Below, one piece after another: positions 56,644 to 64,000 of a stretch of 64,000 bases of DNA; position 1 is the first letter of the stretch, and each line of letters begins with the position of its first letter. Both the position numbers and the translations under genes were made by a program. The notes under the pieces are model-generated. The model saw nothing but the letters and a program-made list of their open reading frames with translations, did not search any database and had not been told where the DNA came from. Source of the DNA: Granulicella sapmiensis (lineage in GTDB: Bacteria > Acidobacteriota > Terriglobia > Terriglobales > Acidobacteriaceae); the NCBI GenBank assembly GCA_026225395.1, contig JAMFSR010000026.1, positions 124,001-188,000 on the forward strand, in the 5' to 3' direction.

Positions 56644-58866
56644 ATGGCTTTTGGACGCCGTTCCCGGTGTTTTGGTGTGGTTGCCGGACTGATATTGTGT
56701 GTTGCGCCGACCGTAGCGCAGAAACCCTATAAAACGCTGCCCGGCACGGAGATCCTGTGGGACAAGTGGGGCGTGCCGCATGTGTTCGCGAAGTCGATTC
56801 CCGATATGTTTTATTGCTTTGGATGGGCGCAGGCGGAAGCGCATGGAGACCTGCTTCTGGAGCTGATGGGAGGTTCGCGCGGTCGCGGTGCGGAGTACTT
56901 CGGACCGGGGATTGCGGACGCGAACCTGAAGACCGATCGCTGGATTTGGACCAACGAGGTTCCGGTGCGCTCGGCGAAGTGGCTGGCCATGCAGACGCCG
57001 GAGTTTCGCGGCTATCTTGATGCGTTTGCGGCGGGCATCAACGGGTATGCGGCGAAGCATCCGGAGGCTTTGTCGGCCGAGGTGAAGCAGGTGCTGCCGA
57101 TTACAGCGCTTGATGTGATTGAGCACGAGCAGCACTTTTATAACTTCGAGTTTGTGGCAAGCAAAGCGCTGATGAACTCACCCCGTGCCGGCGCGGAGAC
57201 GGCGGAGCTTGCGATGCCGGTAGCGCCGGGGCTGGAAAATACAGCCGAAGATATGGCGGACGGGTCGAATGGTTGGGCGATTGGTCCCTCGCATACGACG
57301 AGCGGCAAGGCGATGCTGCTGCTGAACCCGCATCTGGCGTGGGGTGGGGAGACCACTTACTTTGAAGTGCAGCTGACGGCGCCGGGAGTAAATCTGTATG
57401 GCGCGACACAGATTGGCGTGCCTTCGCTGCGGTTCGTGATGACCGATGAGCATGCGATCACGAATACGGTAAACGTGAACAACGGGCACCTGCTGTACAA
57501 GATCAAGGAAGCGCCGGGTGGGTACGTGTTCGACGGCAAGGTGTTGCCGTATACGAAGGTGAGCTATCCGATCAAAATTTTGCAGCCGGGCGGCGGGTAC
57601 AAGACCGAGGCGGTTGAGGTGCTGAAGACGGTGCAGGGGCCGGTGATCCGGCGCGATGATGGTGTGCCGATTGCTCTGTATGCGGCGGGGTTGGATAAGC
57701 CGTTTCTGCTGGAGCAGGTTTGGAAGATGAGCATCGCGAAGAACTTCGCGGAGTATGAGGCGCAGGAGAAGCGGCTGCAGATTCCGATGTACAACATCAT
57801 GTATGCGGACCGCGAAGGGCATATCGAGTACCTGTTCAATGCTCCAGTGCCGAAGCGGACAGAGGGTGATTATGCGTTCTGGCAAAGGCCGGTGGACGGG
57901 ACGACATCACGGCTGCTGCCGACGGGAACGTTGACGTATGAAGAGTTGCCGAAGGTGATTGACCCGGCGAGCGGGTATGTGCAGAACTCGAATGAACCGC
58001 CGTGGGATGCGGCGTGGCCGACGACGATCGATCCAGCGAAGTATGCGCCGTATATCTCGCCGCAGTGGCCGTACTTCCGCTCCGACCGCGGGCTGCGGAT
58101 GCTGAGTGAAGATTCGAAGATCAGCTATGACATGCTGCTGCAGAAGAAGCTTTCCACGCGTTCGGAAGCCGCAGACCGGTTACTGCCGGACCTGCTGGCT
58201 GCCGTGGATCAGTATGGGACGCCGAAGGCGAAGCAGGCGGCGGCGGTGTTGAAGGCATGGGACCGGCAGGCAGAGGCGAGTTCTACGGGCACGATTCTGT
58301 TCTGGAACTGGGCGACGAAGTTTGGGATGCCCGCTGCTGCAGCTTCTTCGGTGAGGAATTTTGCGGTGCCGTACGTGGTGGACAAGCCGCTGACGACTCC
58401 CGGAGGCATCAAGGATCCGGCCGGTGCCGCGAAGATGCTGGACGAGGCTGCGCGTGAGACGGAGCGGGACTTCGGGGCGCTGGATAAGCCTTGGGGATCG
58501 TACTTGCGGTTGCAGATCAACGGCGAGAGCAATGGCAACACGGCTGCTCCGCGCGGCGCTGCGTTGAATGGTGTGGACCTGCCGGGCAACGGCGGGCCGG
58601 GAGCGATTGGGATCTTTCGTGTGATCACGCCGGGACCGAGGCAGGATGGCATCAGCACGCCGATCCATGGCGATGGCTTCACGATGGCGGTGGAGTTTTC
58701 GACGCCGGTGAAGGTGAAGTCGCTGGTGAGCTACGGGGATTGCTCGCAGCCGGGGTGCCTGCACCATACGGACCAGCTGCCGCTGTTTGAGAAGAAGCAG
58801 TGGAAGGATGTGTGGCGGACGCGTGCGGAGGTGGAGAAGAATCTGGAGAAGGCGGAGAAGTTTTAA
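56644..58866 (+). CDS. Penicillin acylase family (Ntn) amidase, secreted
   Basis: EILWDKWGVPHVFAKSIPDMFYCFGWAQAEAHGDLLLEL, autocleavage-type GSNGWAIGPSHTTSGKAMLLLNPHLAW. Confidence 0.92.
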   Translation: MAFGRRSRCFGVVAGLILCVAPTVAQKPYKTLPGTEILWDKWGVPHVFAKSIPDMFYCFGWAQAEAHGDLLLELMGGSRGRGAEYFGPGIADANLKTDRWIWTNEVPVRSAKWLAMQTPEFRGYLDAFAAGINGYAAKHPEALSAEVKQVLPITALDVIEHEQHFYNFEFVASKALMNSPRAGAETAELAMPVAPGLENTAEDMADGSNGWAIGPSHTTSGKAMLLLNPHLAWGGETTYFEVQLTAPGVNLYGATQIGVPSLRFVMTDEHAITNTVNVNNGHLLYKIKEAPGGYVFDGKVLPYTKVSYPIKILQPGGGYKTEAVEVLKTVQGPVIRRDDGVPIALYAAGLDKPFLLEQVWKMSIAKNFAEYEAQEKRLQIPMYNIMYADREGHIEYLFNAPVPKRTEGDYAFWQRPVDGTTSRLLPTGTLTYEELPKVIDPASGYVQNSNEPPWDAAWPTTIDPAKYAPYISPQWPYFRSDRGLRMLSEDSKISYDMLLQKKLSTRSEAADRLLPDLLAAVDQYGTPKAKQAAAVLKAWDRQAEASSTGTILFWNWATKFGMPAAAASSVRNFAVPYVVDKPLTTPGGIKDPAGAAKMLDEAARETERDFGALDKPWGSYLRLQINGESNGNTAAPRGAALNGVDLPGNGGPGAIGIFRVITPGPRQDGISTPIHGDGFTMAVEFSTPVKVKSLVSYGDCSQPGCLHHTDQLPLFEKKQWKDVWRTRAEVEKNLEKAEKF

Positions 58867-58926
58867 CGAGATTCAAATCCACGAACGTATTGGCGTAGAG
58901 CTCCCGAATTGTGCCGCCTGGTTGGC

Positions 58927-59034
58927 GTAGAAGCAAATGCAAAAATGGGAGAAGCGGTTCCTCGCGTTGCTCGGAATGGAAAGCGAAGAAAAGCAAGTGC
59001 GACGACAACAGCGGGATAAAGACAAGAACAACGG
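58927..59034. repeat. Dispersed-repeat-like intergenic element (GCAAATGCAAAAATGGGAGAAGCGGTTCCTCGCGTTGCTCGGAATGGAAAGCGAAG...)
   Basis: Non-coding composition and motif string typical of interspersed intergenic repeats; single copy in window. Confidence 0.4.
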
Positions 59035-59040
59035 ACTGGG

Positions 59041-59985
59041 TTAGTCCAGGAAACGATGGGTAATGCCGCCGTAGGCATCGATTCTGCGGTCGCGCAGGAA
59101 GGGCCAGTGCTGGCGAGTGATTTCTACTTCGGCCATGTCGAGGTCGGCGTAAAGGATCTCTTCTTTGTCGTGCGAGGCCTTGGCAAGGATGCGGCCGAAA
59201 GGGTCGGCGATGAAGCTGCCACCCCAGAACTCGATGCCGTCCTGCGGGGTGTGGTCGCCAGGGCCGCGCATTTCGACGCCGTTGTGGAGGACGTCGCCGT
59301 GCTCGTGGCCGACGCGGTTGACGGCGCAGACGAAGACGCCGTTGGCGATTGCGTGGGCGCGCTGGACGGTCTGCCAAGCGTCGTATTGGCGCTCGCCGTA
59401 CTCGGCCTTTTCGCTGGGGTGCCAGCCGATCGCGGTGGGAAAGAAGAGCGTCTCGGCGCCCTTGAGCGCGGTGACGCGGGCGCCCTCGGGGTACCACTGG
59501 TCCCAGCAGACGAGCGTGCCGATGGGGCCGGCGGAGGTTTTTTGCGCGAGGAAGCCGAGGTCGCCTGGGGTGAAGTAGAACTTCTCGTAGTAGAGCGGGT
59601 CGTCTGGGATGTGCATCTTGCGGTAGATGCTGTGGATGTTGTCTGGCTGGGTACTGGTGTGATCGAGGATGGCGGCGGTGTTGTGGTACAGCCCGGGAGC
59701 GCGGCGCTCGAAGAGGCTGGCGACGAGGACGATCTTGTGCTCGCGGACGACTTCGGCAAGCGCGGCGGTCGAGGGGCCGGGGATGGACTCGGCGGTGGAG
59801 AAGAGAGCGTGATCTTCGCGCTGGCAGAAGTACTGCGCGCGGAAGAGTTCGGGCAGGCAGATGAGTTTGGCGCCGGCCTCGGCGGCTTCACGCACGCGGA
59901 TTACGGCCTTGGCGAGGTTGGACTCGGTGGAGGGGGCACAGGACATCTGGATGAGGGCGACGCGGGTGTTGTTGGTTTTAGACAT
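59041..59985 (-). CDS. aguB: Carbon-nitrogen hydrolase, N-carbamoylputrescine amidase-like
   Basis: VALIQMSCAPSTESNLAKA, LICLPELFRAQYFCQ, MHIPDDPLYYEKFYFTPGDLGF, IGTLVCWDQWYPEGAR; start Met 59985. Confidence 0.92.
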   Translation of the reverse strand: MSKTNNTRVALIQMSCAPSTESNLAKAVIRVREAAEAGAKLICLPELFRAQYFCQREDHALFSTAESIPGPSTAALAEVVREHKIVLVASLFERRAPGLYHNTAAILDHTSTQPDNIHSIYRKMHIPDDPLYYEKFYFTPGDLGFLAQKTSAGPIGTLVCWDQWYPEGARVTALKGAETLFFPTAIGWHPSEKAEYGERQYDAWQTVQRAHAIANGVFVCAVNRVGHEHGDVLHNGVEMRGPGDHTPQDGIEFWGGSFIADPFGRILAKASHDKEEILYADLDMAEVEITRQHWPFLRDRRIDAYGGITHRFLD

Positions 59986-60007
59986 AATGTACTTTCCGGG
60001 TAAATCC

Positions 60008-60427
60008 CTATCCGCGTAGACATGGAAGGTCTGTTGTCTTTGCGAAGCTAAGAATTTTCTTGTCGGCCGTGACAAGTGTCATGCGTTCGACGCGCGCCGA
60101 TGCGACCATGATTCTATCGGAGGGGTCTTTATGCATGGGTTCGGGCAGATAGACGGATGCGATCGCAATCTGCGGGGAAAGCGGGAGCAAAGAGATACCC
60201 GGCTTGGAAAGAGCTTCATGGGCCCACCGGTCGGCGCCGCCATAGAGTTCCAGTCTTCCGTCCCGTTCCAGCATGGCGAGCTCCCAAACGGAGATCGCGG
60301 ATACGAAGACGGAGTTTTGCAGTGCAGCTTCATCTATTGCGTCGGCCGTTGATGGGCGAAGGAGTTTAGGGAAAACCTGATATCGGAACCAGACATGAGT
60401 GTCGAGCAGGAGTGCCTTGTTACTCAT
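60008..60427 (-). CDS. PIN-domain VapC-like toxin
   Basis: MSNKALLLDTHVWFRY, VFVSAISVWELAMLERDGRLEL, KDPSDRIMVASARVERMTLVTADKKIL. Confidence 0.87.
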   Translation of the reverse strand: MSNKALLLDTHVWFRYQVFPKLLRPSTADAIDEAALQNSVFVSAISVWELAMLERDGRLELYGGADRWAHEALSKPGISLLPLSPQIAIASVYLPEPMHKDPSDRIMVASARVERMTLVTADKKILSFAKTTDLPCLRG

Positions 60428-60692
60428 GTCCGACGGTCCACTCAACGTCTAGTGGCGCGACGATATCTCCGATTTCGCGTCCTGTTCCGGCCATCGAACC
60501 GCGAAGTTTGGGAACCGGAGCATCAGGAAATGGGATGATCTGGGCGACGGGAATGCCACGGCGCAGAATCGTCACGGGGTGGCGTTTCTGCTCAACGCCA
60601 TCGATGACAGCCGAGAGCGTGGCTTTTGCCTTGGCAAGGGACAGGGAGGCCGCCGGAACAGACTTGCGTGGTTTGAATGTGGCAACGGCCAT
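60420..60692 (-). CDS. Phd/YefM-like antitoxin partner
   Basis: SLAKAKATLSAVIDGVEQKRHPVTILRRGIPVAQIIPFP; 8-nt overlap with PIN gene. Confidence 0.82.
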   Translation of the reverse strand: MAVATFKPRKSVPAASLSLAKAKATLSAVIDGVEQKRHPVTILRRGIPVAQIIPFPDAPVPKLRGSMAGTGREIGDIVAPLDVEWTVGHE

Positions 60693-60784
60693 ATGGTCAC
60701 CTCTGTATGACTATCTTATCATTTGGCCATGCGAAAGGCGCTGGGGTTAGCCAGCGCCTTCTGGATTGCGGTTGCGCTGCCGGT

Positions 60785-61342
60785 CTACTTGTCGTCGAAG
60801 AGCAGGATGGCGGCGGCGATGGTGGTGGTCCAGCTGCCGTTCTTGGCGCCGACGGCGGACTGCGTGACGTTGGCGGTGCGGACGATCTTGTTGGAGATGC
60901 GGTAGATCTCCTTCTTCTCGTCCCAGCTCTTGTCAGGGTCGAAGTCTACGTCGAGCGTGGTCGCGAGCATTTCAGCAGCGAGCTCTTCGGCGTAGTCACC
61001 GGCCTGGTCTTCGGTTTCGCCGAAGCTGTGATGCTCGGAGAGGTAGCCGTAGGTGCTCTTGTCGGTGGGGATGGCCACGCCGATGGAGCTGACCACGAGA
61101 CGGTGAGCTTCACGGGTGGAGTTTTCGGCGACAACAGCAAAGACGACTTCGCCGGGGTTGAGGAACTTCAGGCCCTCTTTGCGGGTGATCAGCTTGCAGT
61201 GGGGCGGGAAGATCGACGAAACCCGAACCAGGTTCTGGGCGGCGATACCGGCGTCGCGTAGCGCCATTTCAAAGGAGGTCAAACGCTCCTTGTGCTTGCC
61301 AACGCCCTTGGTGAAAAACAGGCGCGTGGGAACCATATTCAT
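60785..61342 (-). CDS. pdaD: Pyruvoyl-dependent arginine decarboxylase
   Basis: [52 protein letters not shown] (VSS self-cleavage region); 185 aa; start chosen inside longer track ORF. Confidence 0.9.
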   Translation of the reverse strand: MNMVPTRLFFTKGVGKHKERLTSFEMALRDAGIAAQNLVRVSSIFPPHCKLITRKEGLKFLNPGEVVFAVVAENSTREAHRLVVSSIGVAIPTDKSTYGYLSEHHSFGETEDQAGDYAEELAAEMLATTLDVDFDPDKSWDEKKEIYRISNKIVRTANVTQSAVGAKNGSWTTTIAAAILLFDDK

Positions 61343-61650
61343 GCCCAATTTCTTTAAACCCTCCGATATGCGGCGCGTCTCGCTGCGGCGGTAGAAGTGA
61401 AGCTGCCAGCGCGCGATTGCCCAGATGAAATTATCACACGCCATGGGCCCGGAATGTGAATTTGCGCCCGGCCTGTACGGCACGGACCGAGGGAGAAAGT
61501 TGTAAGGAACAGATAAAGAACGGAATGCCGGGAATAGTGCTGGACGGCGGGTTTCTGCTACTTTTAGTGATGTAGCTTCAAACTCACATCCGTAGACGGT
61601 CTAAGGCTGAAGCTGTTTTTCGTGGTTTGCAGGGGTTAAATTTTTTTCGA

Positions 61651-61665
61651 GGCAGTCGGACTGCC
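61651..61665. promoter_or_regulatory. Perfect inverted repeat upstream of glnA
   Basis: GGCAGTC-g-GACTGCC, 16 nt before glnA ATG. Confidence 0.35.
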
Positions 61666-61681
61666 ATCTTGAAGGAGCGTC

Positions 61682-63115
61682 ATGCAGAGCGAATTTCGTA
61701 ATTTTCTGGAGTTGTCGTACGAGGAGCTGGAAGAACTCAACCTGCGGGCCAAGGATCAGCGCAAGAAGCGCGTAGCCGCGGATGTTCTCCAGGAAGAGCG
61801 GTTGAAGTATCTGACCGATACGAAGGGCATCAAGGCCATCACCGTTGTGTTTTCGGACCTTGAAGGCCGTCTGCACATGCTGGATTATGATGCGAAGTTC
61901 CTGATCAAGAGCTACGACAACCTGACGTTCGACGGCTCGTCGATCCGCGGCTTTACGGCGCAGAAGGAAAGCGATCTGCGTTTGGGGCTCGACTGGAGCG
62001 CGTTCTACTGGACGCCGGCTGATATCTTTGGACCCGGCAAGGTGCTGGTGTTCGGCGAAGTGATCGACAAGAATGGCTCGCACTACTCCGGCGACCTGCG
62101 TGGTGTGTTGAAGGCTTACACCAAGGAGATGTTCGAGAAGAGCGGCTACACGCTGAACGCCGCCAACGAGATCGAAGGCTTCCTGTTCGAGGGCGTCGAC
62201 GCTGAACGCAACTTCCCCATTACCGGCAAGTTCGACTACACCAATCAGGGTGGGTACTATCACTCGCTGCCGGGCGATCCGTTGCGTGAGTTCATCGATA
62301 CGGCTGCTGAAGTACAGCGCGCGATGGGCTTTGAGAACGAGAAGGACCATCCGGAAGTGGCACCGAGCCAGTTCGAGATCAACTATACCTATGGCGATGC
62401 AGTGGCAGCGGCTGACCAGATCCAGCTCTACAAGCTGATCTGTCGCCAGGTGGCGACGCAGATGGGCATGACGGCGAGCTTCCTGCCGAAGCCTGTGACC
62501 GGCGTGAACGGCTCGGGCATGCACACCAATGTTTCGATCACGAACAAGGCCGGCAAGAACCTCTTCTGGGACCCGAAGGGCGAAGAGAAAGTTTCGAAGA
62601 TGGCGTGGCAGTTCGTAGATCGCATCCTGACGCATGGCAATGACATCTGCCTGCTGTTGAATGCGAGCGTGAACTCCTATCGCCGTCTCGATCCTCACTT
62701 TGAGGCGCCGAACCAGATCAAGGCTTCGGCTACAGACCGCGGATCGATGATCCGTATTCCTATCGGTAACGAGAAGTCGGCGCGTGTGGAGGTTCGTTCG
62801 GTTGGACCGGATGCGAACCCGTACATGGTGCTGTACTCGGTGTTCAAAACCGGGCTGGACGGCAACACGTCGAAGATCAAGAACCTGCGCCAGGCGGAGC
62901 GGTATCTGCCGGACAACATCTACACGGCGCTCGAAGACTTCCGCGGCGCGGAGTGGATCGACGAACTGCTGGGCACGGATGTTAAGGCGCGTTATGCCGA
63001 CCTGAAGCAGGCTTCGGCGGATCGCTCCCCGCGGTTGCTGGGTACGATTGTGAAATCGAGCGAGGTGCAGTTCCACCACGATGTGTATAACCAGCTGCTT
63101 TGGGGACAGTTCTAA
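61682..63115 (+). CDS. glnA: Glutamine synthetase
   Basis: VVFSDLEGRLHML, LTFDGSSIRGF, PEVAPSQFEINYTYGDAVAAADQIQLYK, VNGSGMHTNVSI, NPYMVLYSVFKTGLDG. Confidence 0.94.
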   Translation: MQSEFRNFLELSYEELEELNLRAKDQRKKRVAADVLQEERLKYLTDTKGIKAITVVFSDLEGRLHMLDYDAKFLIKSYDNLTFDGSSIRGFTAQKESDLRLGLDWSAFYWTPADIFGPGKVLVFGEVIDKNGSHYSGDLRGVLKAYTKEMFEKSGYTLNAANEIEGFLFEGVDAERNFPITGKFDYTNQGGYYHSLPGDPLREFIDTAAEVQRAMGFENEKDHPEVAPSQFEINYTYGDAVAAADQIQLYKLICRQVATQMGMTASFLPKPVTGVNGSGMHTNVSITNKAGKNLFWDPKGEEKVSKMAWQFVDRILTHGNDICLLLNASVNSYRRLDPHFEAPNQIKASATDRGSMIRIPIGNEKSARVEVRSVGPDANPYMVLYSVFKTGLDGNTSKIKNLRQAERYLPDNIYTALEDFRGAEWIDELLGTDVKARYADLKQASADRSPRLLGTIVKSSEVQFHHDVYNQLLWGQF

Positions 63116-63130
63116 ACAGAGTCGCATTGT

Positions 63131-63166
63131 TGTCGAAGAGCACTGCGATTGCAGTGCTCTTCGACA
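63131..63166 (+). terminator. Intrinsic terminator-like hairpin after glnA
   Basis: tgtcgaagagcactgc-gatt-gcagtgctcttcgaca, perfect 16-bp stem. Confidence 0.75.
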
Positions 63167-63219
63167 TTTAAGCAACGTTGCTTCGTTTGAGCCCAGCTAT
63201 ACTGTGATGGTTGATTTCA

Positions 63220-63633
63220 ATGGAGGATGTTGAGTTGGACCACTCTTACGAATCGATTCAACGGGAGGATGCGCGTCAGATTCTCCGGCAGCTGGCGCTC
63301 GGCATCGATCCGAGGACAAGCAGCCCGATCAGAGGGCAAGGGTTGATTCATGATCCCCTTATCATTCGAGCGCTCTTCATGGGCATCGAAGCCTTGACAG
63401 AACATGACATACCTCCAGTGCCCGACACTACCAAGGAACACTTGCGCCGCGCTGGTCAACCGTGGTCCCAGCAAGAGGACGAGCAGCTTCGTCAAGAATT
63501 TTCGGCTGGAATGAACATACAGATCATCACGGAATCGCACTATAGGACGCAGGGAGCCATCGCGTCTCGGCTCGTTCATCTGAAGCTCATCACCCATAAA
63601 AACGAAGTGCGCGATTTGCTCGCGTGGTCATAG
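63220..63633 (+). CDS. Hypothetical protein with SANT/HTH-like C-terminal segment
   Basis: PWSQQEDEQLRQEFSAGMNIQIITESHYRTQGAIASRLVHLKLI. Confidence 0.68.
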   Translation: MEDVELDHSYESIQREDARQILRQLALGIDPRTSSPIRGQGLIHDPLIIRALFMGIEALTEHDIPPVPDTTKEHLRRAGQPWSQQEDEQLRQEFSAGMNIQIITESHYRTQGAIASRLVHLKLITHKNEVRDLLAWS

Positions 63634-63708
63634 CTGCGTATCCGCGCTGATATTCGCCCAAAGAAAATGGTAATCGAGCCAGATCCTATGCTGCCGGAAT
63701 ATGATTAA

Positions 63709-64000
<292 letters not shown>

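Noticed and set aside
61601-63175. 524-aa antisense ORF opposite glnA
   Set aside because: Spurious shadow ORF in GC-rich coding DNA; the sense strand is unmistakably glutamine synthetase

Overview
This is a 64 kb, GC-rich, gene-dense chromosomal window. Gene content suggests Acidobacteriota (Terriglobia/Acidobacteriaceae-like); that placement is inference, based on the TIGR03436-type VWFA protein, many Tat/lipoprotein beta-propellers and the overall repertoire. I found no rRNA, tRNA, CRISPR array, integrase or transposase. Housekeeping genes recognised: dcd (partial), lpxD, xseB, polyprenyl synthetase, yajQ-like, tatD, metG, mtnA, uvrA, ubiX-like, purB, tadA, glnA and mdh (partial). Accessory content includes two tandem Tat-exported ferritin-like proteins, a zeta-toxin-like kinase coupled to a 46-aa ORF, a VapBC-like module, tandem Tat cupins, a frameshifted GNAT gene, and a dispersed arginine-to-putrescine gene set (pyruvoyl ArgDC, N-carbamoylputrescine amidase, agmatine deiminase). 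The strongest unusual signal is a set of short tandem repeats with a constant 7-bp period but several consensus sequences. They lie in gene junctions at 14814, 15606, 18990, 22881, 25174, 28783 and 54097, and once inside metG. metG also carries a second in-frame insertion containing two perfect palindromes, so repeat DNA appears to be translated within an essential aminoacyl-tRNA synthetase.
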